From CAZJDM01 sp964544765 (GTDB lineage Bacteria > Bdellovibrionota_B > Oligoflexia > CAYFLR01): a stretch of DNA of 20,891 nt. Every line of letters starts with the position of its first letter. Position 1 is the stretch's first letter. The DNA is taken from positions 1 to 20,891 of the forward strand of contig CAZJDM010000077.1 in assembly GCA_964544765.1 (NCBI GenBank). The letters are read 5' to 3'. Both the position numbers and the translations under genes were made by a program. Below the pieces are notes generated by a model that did no database searches, was not told the DNA's origin, and saw only the letters and a program-made list of their open reading frames with translations. Positions 6,468 through 14,992 of the stretch are shown piece by piece.

Positions 6468-8412
6468 GTTGATGGCAACTTCGACATTCCTTGGAATCTC
6501 TTTGTCTCATAAATTCTAAAACTTCTGAGTACAGCTCCGGTCGTTTGGCTTCAAAGCTTGAGGTAGTGGGATAAGACTTCATTACAAAATGTTCCCATAA
6601 TTGAACTAAAGCTGCAAATTTTTGTTCGACCAATTCTATATAATCTTTTGAAACATGGCAATCAGAACAGGTAGCTCTTATTCCCAAACGATTATTATAG
6701 TGGGTGCTTCGTTTATATTCTTCATATACATTAGTCATTTCATGACAGCTGGAGCAAAGAGCTAAATCATCCCCTTCTTGAGGGGAGACTTGATCCATAT
6801 GATCCAACATTAGAGATATGTCTTCTACAAGATTAAGTTGGTCCCATATACCAGTCAAATTGTCGTACATTGCATGCGCGGGACGTGTATATTCATATAG
6901 ATTAAGATCTTCAAAACGATCCACTACCCACCAATGAACGGATTCTCTAGCCTCATTGAAAACTTCTTTATAAGAACGAGTTTCCATAGTAATCCAGTTA
7001 CACAGTAGACGTGGACCAGATTGTGCGCAAATCCAATCTATTAATTCTCCTGTAGTGGCTATAGATGATTTTGGTCTGGGTTTACGTGGAGTTCTGAGCC
7101 ATTTTTCAAAGGCTTCATCTCTTGGAGCACGCCTAATTGGTTTTATTACTCTAGAATTTCTTTGAATTTCTCCTATGGCAATTTGCATGCTGGTTCTTAC
7201 TTGTAATTCCGATTCTGTTTGTAGAGCGTGCTTAAAAATTGGAATTATTTGGGGTGAATCGTATTGTTTTAGAACATCAACTATTGTTTTACGAATAAAC
7301 CAGTTCTTATTTTTAGTCAACATCTTACCAAAAATTGGTATTAATAATCGATCACCTATTTGACTCAAAGCATGGATGATTCTAATTTGTAGATCGGGAT
7401 CATTTTCTCTTAGCATATATAAGCTAAGGAGGGTCTTTACGATGTATCTATCTTTGATACTAAATTGGTGAGATAAAAATATCATTCTTACTTTAAATGA
7501 TAGTATCTTGGGTTTGAAATTATCAGGTTCAATTGTGAAATTAACAATAGGTTGTTCTTCTGTTATTTCTTCTTCTAATTCCTCTTTTCCTAGGATATCT
7601 AAAAACTCTTCCCAAGAAATTTCGTTCGAGGTAAGTTCTTGGTATAGATTTTCTCTGACTATTTTTTCAAACGAATCAGTTGATTCGGGTATATTAAAGT
7701 CAATTGAAACAGAATCTCCGTCTAGAAATATTGCTGTGATAGAAGGGGGTGGGAGAGTTGGGGTAGTGGTAGTCGTTTTATTGGTGTCATCTATGTCATC
7801 GATTTTTGTGGGTGTGGGTCCAAGTGTAGATGTAGACGCAAGTGCAGGCGATGATAATGTTGCTGGAGGAATAGATACACCAGATGCGGTAGTTGTGCGT
7901 AAAGAAGGACTTGAAGGAGGTCCTGCTAATGACAAAGATGATGAATCCGGGTCGGTTACAGTTGGATCTGAGATGGATGAAGTATCTATTGATACCGAGT
8001 CCGAATCAGCGGTTGAGGTATTATCAGGTCGCGTATCATCTGATTGCGCATCATCTGAAATCGGATCACTTGGTTGTGTCTTCTCGGTGTCAGAATTACT
8101 TGGTTGTGCTTCCTCGTGAACGGGATCATTTGATGCCAGGTCGGGAGCTGATGCTGCTGGTTTGGTGATGGGAAAAGGATTTTCACGAGGGGAATTTGAA
8201 GTAGCTGCATCTTCTACTAAATCAGATACTGAAATCTTGGGAAATCTGGACTTGGTTCTGGGTTCATTTGGTTGATTTTCAAGACCATTCTCAATTAGTT
8301 TTTGAGTAGAATCAGTAATTTGGGGATTATCAGTTATATCAGGAGACTGATTGTTGGGAGAGCCGCAGGCAGGTATGATGGTCATTATTATCAAAAAAAA
8401 TAAAGCTTTCAA
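6340..8412 (-). CDS. Lipoprotein tetraheme NapC/NirT-type cytochrome with HEAT-like repeats
   Basis: 690 aa. Signal peptide 1-15 ends in IPAC, giving a lipidated Cys16; Gly17 at +2 does not signal inner-membrane retention. Residues about 20-225 are low-complexity Ser/Thr/Pro/Asp, resembling a flexible stalk. Residues about 320-418 look like HEAT repeats (DLQIRIIHALSQIGD, NWFIRKTIVDVLKQYD, ELQVRTSMQIAIGEI). Residues 545-690 match the heme region of NapC/NirT quinol dehydrogenases: CSSCHEM (553-559, with the Met ligand), CSDCH (582-586), CRSCH (643-647) and CVDCH (675-679). The usual N-terminal transmembrane helix of that family is absent, so it is unlikely to be a standard quinol oxidase. An electron-transfer role at the membrane surface is inferred. 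The start is TTG with AGGAAA upstream; the lipoprotein signal supports it. It overlaps the convergent gene by 128 bp. Confidence 0.88.
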   Translation of the reverse strand: MKALFFLIIMTIIPACGSPNNQSPDITDNPQITDSTQKLIENGLENQPNEPRTKSRFPKISVSDLVEDAATSNSPRENPFPITKPAASAPDLASNDPVHEEAQPSNSDTEKTQPSDPISDDAQSDDTRPDNTSTADSDSVSIDTSSISDPTVTDPDSSSLSLAGPPSSPSLRTTTASGVSIPPATLSSPALASTSTLGPTPTKIDDIDDTNKTTTTTPTLPPPSITAIFLDGDSVSIDFNIPESTDSFEKIVRENLYQELTSNEISWEEFLDILGKEELEEEITEEQPIVNFTIEPDNFKPKILSFKVRMIFLSHQFSIKDRYIVKTLLSLYMLRENDPDLQIRIIHALSQIGDRLLIPIFGKMLTKNKNWFIRKTIVDVLKQYDSPQIIPIFKHALQTESELQVRTSMQIAIGEIQRNSRVIKPIRRAPRDEAFEKWLRTPRKPRPKSSIATTGELIDWICAQSGPRLLCNWITMETRSYKEVFNEARESVHWWVVDRFEDLNLYEYTRPAHAMYDNLTGIWDQLNLVEDISLMLDHMDQVSPQEGDDLALCSSCHEMTNVYEEYKRSTHYNNRLGIRATCSDCHVSKDYIELVEQKFAALVQLWEHFVMKSYPTTSSFEAKRPELYSEVLEFMRQRDSKECRSCHQPTQMDPEAQDIFVTKNHQKISTQGKTCVDCHAGIVHKKFEEH

Positions 8413-8554
8413 TTTATTTCCTTTTGAATGTTTTGAAGAATTTTTTTCAAAACCTGAGTTAATATATCATAGATTTCAATAATAGATAAAATAATTTTAG
8501 GTCTTTATCAAGCAAAATAAAAAGGGGTAGTGATAATAATGGGTTAAAGATGGT
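8413..8554. other. Short gap between carB and the cytochrome gene
   Basis: Both neighbours are on the minus strand. No convincing carB terminator was found. TTTTGAA (8431-8437) and TTCAAAA (8446-8452) can pair just upstream of the cytochrome ribosome site, but the stem is all A/T apart from one G-C and has no following T-run in the gene's direction. Confidence 0.3.
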
Positions 8555-11500
8555 TTATTTTAGGTATTCGGACCAACTTTTGATTTTAAGATTTTTCAGT
8601 GATTTGCTATTTAATGTCTCTGCCAGTCTTTTGGCTATTTGCCTGTTCGTTATCAGTGGTATATTATGATCAATGGCTGTTCGCCTTATTAAATAACTAT
8701 TAGTCATTTCAGCCGGTTGATAGTTTTTGGGAATATTTACCACCAAATCAACCAGTCCTTCCTTAATGTATTCAATGGTATTAGGTTTTTCAGATTCATT
8801 GGGCCAGTTAAGAATTTCAACCGGTATTTTGTGTTGATTAAGAAAACGTGCGGTACCTCGGGTAGCGTATAACTTGATTCCTTGTTGGTGCCATAATTTA
8901 GTGCTTTCAAGTAGGTCGGACTTTGATTCGATAGAACCACTGGATAATAAGATAGATTTAATAGGAAAACGATATCCTACCGAAATTAAAGATTTTAAAA
9001 AGGCCTCTTCAAAATCGTCCCCTAAACATCCAACTTCGCCAGTAGAAGCCATTTCTACTCCTAAAACAGGATCAGCATTTTCCAAGCGGGTGAAAGAGAA
9101 TTGAGGGGCCTTTACTCCAACGTGATTGAGTTCAAAAAGTGAAGGTTGTTTGCGAGGAATGGGGCGATTGAGCATAACTTTAGTAGCAATCTCCGCAAAA
9201 TCAATGTTTAAAACTTTAGAGACAAAAGGAAAACTCCTGGAAGCTCTGAGGTTACATTCTATAACCTTTATATCATTATCTTTAGCTAAAAATTGAATAT
9301 TAAAAGGTCCATTTATATTTAAATGAAGCGCGATTTGGGCGCTGATTTTCCTAATACGTCTTATGGTCTCTAAGTATGTTCGCTGGGGAGGTAAAACAAT
9401 GGTAGCATCTCCAGAGTGGACACCGGCATTCTCAACATGTTCTAAGACCGCATGTGTAACTATTTCTCCCCCTTGAGCAACTGCATCTACTTCTACTTCT
9501 TTGGCGTTTTCTAGAAACTTGCTTATTATAACCGGGTGTTCACGCGAAATCAGACTGGCCTTTTCTAAATAATCATCAAGTTCATATTCATTAGTGGCAA
9601 CGGCCATAGCTGAACCGCTTAAAACATAAGAAGGACGTACTAAAATAGGATAACCAACTTGAATAGCAAATTTTTTAGCATCCTCTGGACTCTCCAACAT
9701 TTCCCATGGTGGTTGATCAATGTTTAATCTGTCCAGTAAGCTGGAAAATTTATTTCGATCCTCAGCCCGGTCAATATCTAATGGAGATGTTCCTAGTACG
9801 GGAATTCCAGCTTTATGTAAGTCTAATGCTAGATTATTAGGAATTTGCCCACTTAAAGATACTATAACACCTAAAGGGGAAATTCGATCGCTAATTTCAG
9901 ATACTGACTCTAAGGTAATTTCATCAAAAAATAAATTATCAAATTCGTCGTAATCAGTACTGACCGTTTCTGGATTATAGTTGATCATGGTGGTTTGATA
10001 GCCTAAATCTCGTAAGGTATATCCCGCTCTGACGGAACACCAGTCAAACTCAACAGAACTACCAATTCGATACGATCCAGAACCTAATATGATGACGTCA
10101 GGAACTGTGGTTTTAAATTGGATGTCATCTTCAATACCGTTATAGGTCAAATATAGATAATTGGTTTGGGCGGGATACTCAGCGCCTAAAGTATCTATTT
10201 GTTTGATAAAGGGTCGAAGATTATATCTGTGACGTAAATCTCTGATTTCTGCCGCAGACTTTTGTTGCAAAATAGCAATTTGTTTGTCTGAAAAACCAGC
10301 CTGCTTAGCGTTTTGAAGTAATGGAAAATTTAGTTGCTCTTCTTTAGCTTGTTGTTCAATAGAGTCAGCTATATCAATTATGTTTTTTAGTTTTTCTAAA
10401 AACCATGGATCAATGTGTGATAGAGCTTGGATTTTCTCAATTGAGAATCCTTCTTTTAATGCTTGAGCAATTGCTAGAATACGTACATCGGTGGGATGTT
10501 GTAGTTCGTCCTCTATATTGTCAAAGTGAATATTATCATTGGCGATTAGTCCATTGGCTCCTGTTTCCAACATTCGTAAAGCTTTTTGTAATGCTTCTTC
10601 AAAGTTACGACCAATAGCCATAACTTCACCGATCGATTTCATACCCGATCCTAGATGTCTGGAAACCATTTGAAATTTCTTTAAATCCCAGCGAGGTGCC
10701 TTAACTACGATGTAATCTAAAGCCGGTTCAAAAAATGCTTTAGAAGTACCGGTCACATTATTAGAAATTTCATGTAGTCCAAATCCTAAAACTACCTTGG
10801 CAGCAACGAAGGCTAAAGGATAGCCGGTAGCTTTGGAGGCTAAAGCTGAGCTTCTTGATAATCTGGCGTTTACCTCAATTACTCGAAATTGATCTGAGTT
10901 TGGATCGACCGCGTATTGAATATTACATTCACCTACTATATCCAAGTGACGTATCACTTTGATCGCGGTTTCTCGTAATAGATGATATTCGGGATTAGAT
11001 AAGGTTTGACTAGGAGCGACTACAATACTCTCTCCGGTATGAATGCCTAAAGGATCAAAATTTTCCATATTACAAACGGTGATACAATTATCGTTGCCAT
11101 CACGCATTACTTCATATTCTATTTCTTTCCATCCAACTAAATACTCTTCAATCAAGATTTGAGATGTGTATGCAAAGGCTTTACTGGCCATTGTTCGGAG
11201 TTGTTTTTCGTTTTTACAAATTCCAGATCCTAAACCACCCAAAGCGAAAGCAATTCGTATCATGACCGGATAACCAAGGTCAGAGGCAATAGTAAGTGCT
11301 TCTTCGACTGTTTCAGCTGTTTTACTGACCGGAGTAGGAACATTAATTTCATCTAAACGATTAACAAATCGGGCACGATCTTCGGTATCTAATATTGTTT
11401 CCACTGAAGTACCAAGAACAGTGACATCATATTGTTCAAGTATTCCTTCTTTATATAATTGGATACCACAATTTAGGGCGGTTTGGCCGCCAAAACCTAA

Positions 11501-11797
11501 TAAAATTGCGTCTGGCCGTTCTTTAACGATAATTTTTTCTACAAAGTCTTTTTTAACGGGCAGGAAATAGATTTGATCAGCCATATTCTGAGAGGTTTGA
11601 TTAGTAGCTATATTGGGATTTACTAGAACGGTATAAATCCCTTCTTCTTTTAATGCTTTAATTGCCTGACTACCAGAGTAATCAAATTCTCCAGCTTCAC
11701 CAATTTTAAGAGCAGAACTACCAAGTATTAAGACTTTTTTTATTTCGTTTTTTATTTCATTTATTTTGTTTATTGGTTTTTGCTTATCTATGTTCAT
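8555..11797 (-). CDS. carB: Carbamoyl-phosphate synthase large chain
   Basis: 1080 aa, the full length for the family. It has two homologous ATP-grasp halves: the first opens at about 22 (VLILGSSALKIGEAGEFDYSG), with ALGGLGSG at 185-192 and the carboxyphosphate site about 300-325. The second opens at about 568 (VIILGSGSYRIGSSVEFDW). A methylglyoxal-synthase-like allosteric domain follows at about 940-1080. It combines bicarbonate, ATP and glutamine-derived ammonia into carbamoyl phosphate for pyrimidine and arginine synthesis, with CarA. Phrases such as EAGEFDYSGSQA, VGECNIQYAVDP, YLTYNGIEDDI and SYRIGSSVEFDW are closer to Bacteroidetes and eukaryotic CAD enzymes than to E. coli CarB, hinting at transfer. 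Its ATG overlaps the carA stop (ATGA), so the pair is translationally coupled. Confidence 0.97.
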   Translation of the reverse strand: MNIDKQKPINKINEIKNEIKKVLILGSSALKIGEAGEFDYSGSQAIKALKEEGIYTVLVNPNIATNQTSQNMADQIYFLPVKKDFVEKIIVKERPDAILLGFGGQTALNCGIQLYKEGILEQYDVTVLGTSVETILDTEDRARFVNRLDEINVPTPVSKTAETVEEALTIASDLGYPVMIRIAFALGGLGSGICKNEKQLRTMASKAFAYTSQILIEEYLVGWKEIEYEVMRDGNDNCITVCNMENFDPLGIHTGESIVVAPSQTLSNPEYHLLRETAIKVIRHLDIVGECNIQYAVDPNSDQFRVIEVNARLSRSSALASKATGYPLAFVAAKVVLGFGLHEISNNVTGTSKAFFEPALDYIVVKAPRWDLKKFQMVSRHLGSGMKSIGEVMAIGRNFEEALQKALRMLETGANGLIANDNIHFDNIEDELQHPTDVRILAIAQALKEGFSIEKIQALSHIDPWFLEKLKNIIDIADSIEQQAKEEQLNFPLLQNAKQAGFSDKQIAILQQKSAAEIRDLRHRYNLRPFIKQIDTLGAEYPAQTNYLYLTYNGIEDDIQFKTTVPDVIILGSGSYRIGSSVEFDWCSVRAGYTLRDLGYQTTMINYNPETVSTDYDEFDNLFFDEITLESVSEISDRISPLGVIVSLSGQIPNNLALDLHKAGIPVLGTSPLDIDRAEDRNKFSSLLDRLNIDQPPWEMLESPEDAKKFAIQVGYPILVRPSYVLSGSAMAVATNEYELDDYLEKASLISREHPVIISKFLENAKEVEVDAVAQGGEIVTHAVLEHVENAGVHSGDATIVLPPQRTYLETIRRIRKISAQIALHLNINGPFNIQFLAKDNDIKVIECNLRASRSFPFVSKVLNIDFAEIATKVMLNRPIPRKQPSLFELNHVGVKAPQFSFTRLENADPVLGVEMASTGEVGCLGDDFEEAFLKSLISVGYRFPIKSILLSSGSIESKSDLLESTKLWHQQGIKLYATRGTARFLNQHKIPVEILNWPNESEKPNTIEYIKEGLVDLVVNIPKNYQPAEMTNSYLIRRTAIDHNIPLITNRQIAKRLAETLNSKSLKNLKIKSWSEYLK

Positions 11798-12945
11798 TTT
11801 GATTCCGGATTTTCACACGTTGGTTTTTTCATTTTTTGATAATTTGATTTTGAATTAAAAATACAGTTTTTAAACTGATTAAACAAAATGCCGGAGTCAA
11901 CTGGTCCAGGAGCAGCTTCTGGGTGAAATTGAACACTCATGAAAAGTCCAGATTTATGACGAATGCCTTCATTGGTGCCATCATTTAGATTTACAAACCA
12001 AGGTTGCCAACCATCGGGTAATGTTTTGGGTTCTACAGCGTAACCATGGTTCTGAGAAGTAATATAACATCTATTGGTAAAAACTTCTTTGACAGGTTGA
12101 TTCTGGCTGTGATGACCATATTTTAATCTATAGGTTTTGGCTCCAATAGCTATCGACATTAACTGATGTCCTAAGCAGATGCCAAAGGTAGGGATCTTGT
12201 TTTCAATGGCATATGATATCATTTTGACAGTTTGAGGATAATTAGCTGGATTACCAGGACCGTTGGAGATTAAAACGGCATCAAAATTTTCTTTGGAAAT
12301 ATCGTGATTATAAGGAACGCTAAGAACTTCAACTCCCATTTTTAGTAGATGATGAACGATGTTTTCCTTGCAACCGCAGTCGATAAGAAGTACGCGATGT
12401 TTGCCTGAACCATAAATCATAGGCTCGGTGCTGGATACTTTAGCACATAAGTTTTCTTTGCTTGGATCATAAAATGGTATTTGGTTATCATCATTATTAA
12501 AGATGATTTTTCCCAGCATCGTTCCTTTAGTACGTAAGATTTTAGTTAGGGCGCGAGTGTCAACGCCTGATAAGGCCGGTATTTTATGTTTTTTTAACCA
12601 TTCAGATAAGCTTTGTTCAGCTTGCCAATGGCTGAAATTATAAGAGTATTGTGCTACTATAAGTCCAGCAATATGAACATGGTTGGACTCAAAGCGGGTA
12701 TTCAATCCCTGATATTTGAGAGTCTTTGGAATTCCATAGTTACCAATCATAGGGTAGGTTAATACCAGAATTTGACCCGAATAGGATGGGTCAGTCAGAC
12801 TTTCAGGGTAACCGACCATGCCGGTATTAAATATTACTTCGCCAGAAGAGGATGTTTCACTACCAAAAGAATTACCTTCAATAGTTGTTCCATCTGCTAG
12901 TATAAGTTTTCCTTTGGTTAGAGTAGGAGTTGTCCTTGAATTCAT
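11794..12945 (-). CDS. carA: Carbamoyl-phosphate synthase small chain (glutaminase)
   Basis: About 383 aa. It has the CarA-specific N-terminal domain (LILADGTTIEGNSFG; GYPESLTDPSYSGQ) and a class-I glutamine amidotransferase domain from about 185. The triad is Cys259 in FGICLGHQL and His343/Glu345 in QFHPEAAPGP, numbered from an upstream GTG at 12951. I prefer the ATG at 12945, two codons later; neither has a clear ribosome site. It hydrolyses glutamine and channels ammonia to CarB. DCGCKENI and KYGHHSQNQPV recall Bacteroidetes CarA, in step with the CarB affinity, so the pair probably moved together. The flippase-like gene ends 74 bp upstream on the same strand, so co-transcription is possible; no pyrimidine or arginine operator was recognised. 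Confidence 0.96.
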   Translation of the reverse strand: MNSRTTPTLTKGKLILADGTTIEGNSFGSETSSSGEVIFNTGMVGYPESLTDPSYSGQILVLTYPMIGNYGIPKTLKYQGLNTRFESNHVHIAGLIVAQYSYNFSHWQAEQSLSEWLKKHKIPALSGVDTRALTKILRTKGTMLGKIIFNNDDNQIPFYDPSKENLCAKVSSTEPMIYGSGKHRVLLIDCGCKENIVHHLLKMGVEVLSVPYNHDISKENFDAVLISNGPGNPANYPQTVKMISYAIENKIPTFGICLGHQLMSIAIGAKTYRLKYGHHSQNQPVKEVFTNRCYITSQNHGYAVEPKTLPDGWQPWFVNLNDGTNEGIRHKSGLFMSVQFHPEAAPGPVDSGILFNQFKNCIFNSKSNYQKMKKPTCENPESK

Positions 12946-13000
12946 TGGCACAAATATTTTGAAAAAAGTTGATGAAATTTGAGACTTACTTAAATAAGCT

Positions 13001-13025
13001 CAACTTAAGCACTATTATCATAATT
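13001..13025 (-). other. Part of the short flippase-carA spacer
   Basis: The 74-80 bp between the flippase-like gene and carA show no terminator hairpin. A GATAAT lies at the very end of the upstream gene and could serve as a -10 for carA, but no good -35 accompanies it. Absence of a terminator leaves read-through from the flippase-like gene into carAB possible. Confidence 0.25.
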
Positions 13026-14390
13026 TTACTTGGATGGCAAAAAGTTATTTAAATAACATACGCGCCAACAAAAAACTGTTGAAAAAACAAAGATAAATAT
13101 GGAAGCCATTAATCCACCATATAAAATACCCTGAAATGAATAAATAGATAAAAATCCTAGATAACAGATTAAAAAGGTTATTACTTCAACGAAAGTTAGT
13201 AAAGTTCGGCTCTTGACTTTACCGTTATACATCAGAGTGAGGGAGTTAATAAAGGATAAACCTCTAAAAAGTGAGATAAATATCAGCCAATAGAACATAG
13301 GTACAGACTGCAAATATTTTTCTCCCATAAATCCCATGATATATGGGGCAACTAAGAGGCCCAAGGTGATGTAAATGACGAATATGAGCGATATAAGTAA
13401 GAGTATTTTTTTATAAAGAGTAAATCCTTGCTTTAGTTCATTGTTGTTTTTAATATCACTATTGTTGCACTTAAAATCACTTTTTCTACTGATATTGGCA
13501 GCATAGCTTTCGATTATGGCTCCCGCTGTTAGTGGAAATATGATAGTGAAGAGCTTGGCTGTTGCATATAAGCCTATAGTATAAGATGATCCGATCATAT
13601 TCTCTAGGATAAAAATATCCAGAACTTCCGCTAAAGCGAACATGATAGTTGTGCCGGTCGACTGAAGAGAGAAAGAAAGACATTCTTTGATGGTGGAAAT
13701 AGGGATGTTGTATTGAAAACGAAGATTATAACGATTTTTATACCAAAAGAATAATATGATGGGAACCAAAAGCTGACAAGTTCCAAAAGCAACTAAAACT
13801 CCCTCAAATTGGAAACAAAAACCAAAGGTGACTACTGCAATGAAAGTAAATAGACGAGTGATAAACTCAACCTTGGCTCTGGTTTTTATCTCTTCAATAC
13901 TGGTCAAAAATTGATTGAGTAAATTGGAAAACAAAATTCCAATGGAAGCAAAGATTAACCAACGGAAGATGGACTGGTTCTGAGATGTTAATATAATAGG
14001 GAGATCTAGAACCTGGGTAACAAATAGATAACCACTTATAAAAATTAAACCACTTATTGATGATATGAAAAGAGCTGAACTTACTAATTCTGATTTTCTT
14101 TCTGGCTGTCGAGGTATATATCTTGGTAGAATCAGATAGCTATTAAGGAAAGCAAAAACAATAAAAGCATTAAGAAAACTGATTAATACCGCCAGTTGTC
14201 CAACTTGTTCTACTTCTAAAATGTATTTAGTCAGAATGACCCGTTGGAAAAAACTAATAAACTGAACACTTCCAAGGGCCAATAATAAGTGAAAAACTCC
14301 TTTTTCTCTTAATTTTTTAATTGTTGAATAAAATAAATCCATCATAGTAAATGGATCTAATCTATCTGATCTGTTCAGAATAATAAACAT
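13026..14390 (-). CDS. Polysaccharide/lipid-linked oligosaccharide flippase-like membrane protein
   Basis: 454 aa and very hydrophobic, with roughly 12 membrane segments spread over the length (for example about 34-50, 73-92, 104-124, 140-158, 178-200, 330-350, 365-385, 400-440). The pattern, the N-terminal layout (VQFISFFQRVILTKYILEVEQVGQLAVL) and the Glu/Asp-containing early helices suit the RfbX/Wzx branch of the MVF (MOP) exporter superfamily, which turns lipid-linked sugars across the inner membrane. The cytoplasmic loop at about 305-325 is Asn/Lys-rich. No glycosyltransferase or other surface-sugar gene lies nearby, so the substrate is unknown. The first ATG lacks a ribosome site; Met16 or Met17 (near 14345) are alternatives. 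It is divergent from the his operon and precedes carA. Confidence 0.75.
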   Translation of the reverse strand: MFIILNRSDRLDPFTMMDLFYSTIKKLREKGVFHLLLALGSVQFISFFQRVILTKYILEVEQVGQLAVLISFLNAFIVFAFLNSYLILPRYIPRQPERKSELVSSALFISSISGLIFISGYLFVTQVLDLPIILTSQNQSIFRWLIFASIGILFSNLLNQFLTSIEEIKTRAKVEFITRLFTFIAVVTFGFCFQFEGVLVAFGTCQLLVPIILFFWYKNRYNLRFQYNIPISTIKECLSFSLQSTGTTIMFALAEVLDIFILENMIGSSYTIGLYATAKLFTIIFPLTAGAIIESYAANISRKSDFKCNNSDIKNNNELKQGFTLYKKILLLISLIFVIYITLGLLVAPYIMGFMGEKYLQSVPMFYWLIFISLFRGLSFINSLTLMYNGKVKSRTLLTFVEVITFLICYLGFLSIYSFQGILYGGLMASIFIFVFSTVFCWRVCYLNNFLPSK

Positions 14391-14525
14391 TAAAATTTGT
14401 TATAATAAGAGCTATTTTTCCTGTGATTAGCTTAGAGGTTTATACTAAATATCCATTTATATTAAATTTTATCTTAAATATAGCTTATAAAATAAATCTT
14501 AATTGAAGTTTAGAGAAAAAGTTGG

Positions 14526-14554
14526 TTGACAAATCTAGCTGTTTTTTATATTCC
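14526..14554 (+). promoter_or_regulatory. Promoter of the yerC-his operon
   Basis: A perfect -35 TTGACA (14526-14531), a 17-bp spacer and TATTCC (14549-14554) as -10. TATATT at 14547-14552 is an alternative with a 15-bp spacer. Transcription would begin near 14561, leaving a ~120-nt leader before the first gene. This is the clearest vegetative promoter in the window. Confidence 0.65.
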
Positions 14555-14560
14555 ATATCA

Positions 14561-14680
14561 TGTCTATTTGATTTAGCGTGCTAATACGCTGAAACGATAA
14601 AAATGATAGTTAACACGGGGTGCAAGTTTCACTTACACTCTGCAGGGTAAACGCATTTTAATTGTTAATTAATAATTTCA
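14561..14680 (+). promoter_or_regulatory. Structured leader of the his operon with candidate operators
   Basis: Two hairpins can be read. AGCGT-GCTAAT-ACGCT (14575-14590) is a short palindrome near the expected start site. A longer stem runs from GGGGTG-C-AAGT (14617-14627) to ACTT-A-CACTCT (14631-14641), with one C/A mismatch and a TTC loop. No T-run follows, so it is not an intrinsic terminator, and no run of His codons is present, so classic his attenuation is not supported. TAGTTAAC (14607-14614) matches the core of the E. coli trp operator, which is of interest because the first gene encodes a TrpR-like protein. Confidence 0.45.
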
Positions 14681-14992
14681 ATGGTTTTTAGGATGTCAAA
14701 AGTAAAAAATATTCAGCAGAACGATCAAAATGAATTATTTAAGGCGATTTTATCATTAAAATCTATTCAGGAATGTCAGAGCTTTTTTGCTGATCTTTGT
14801 TCTCCAGCTGAATTAGTTTCTTTATCTGAAAGATGGAAAGTGGCACGTCTTTTGAGTCAAGAGATTCCATATCGTAAAATATCAGAACAAACTGGGGTTA
14901 GTACCGCTACAATTGCTAGAGTTGCTAGATCTTTGACCTATGGAACGGGCTATCAACTTGCACTAGATACTATTAAGAAGGATAAAATATGA
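14681..14992 (+). CDS. TrpR-superfamily regulator, YerC/YecD type, probable his regulator
   Basis: 103 aa from 14681, or 99 aa from the ATG at 14693 (MSKVKN), which fits the family's usual N-terminus better; neither has a well-spaced ribosome site. The whole protein is the TrpR-like helical fold: LFKAILSLKSIQECQSFFADLC (dimer helices) and then a helix-turn-helix at about 63-90 (YRKISEQTGVSTATIARVARSL). It closely resembles Bacillus YerC (LFNAILSL...CYRFFDDLC...GASTATISRVKRCL). The stop codon overlaps the hisG start as ATGA, so it is co-translated with the his genes and is a strong candidate for their repressor, which would also make it autoregulatory. Tryptophan binding is not implied. The regulatory role is inferred from position. 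Confidence 0.85.
   Translation: MVFRMSKVKNIQQNDQNELFKAILSLKSIQECQSFFADLCSPAELVSLSERWKVARLLSQEIPYRKISEQTGVSTATIARVARSLTYGTGYQLALDTIKKDKI

Noticed and set aside
7508..8119. 203-residue open frame on the plus strand
   Set aside because: It lies opposite the low-complexity stalk of the cytochrome gene, is Val/Ser/Asp-rich as expected of the antisense of such DNA, and has no recognisable domain.
14610..14660. TPP riboswitch
   Set aside because: Only the CGGGGTGC opening is similar; the CTGAGA and ACCC/CTGATCTGG segments are absent.
14561..14680. Histidine leader-peptide attenuator
   Set aside because: No short frame with a run of His codons and no hairpin plus T-run terminator was found.
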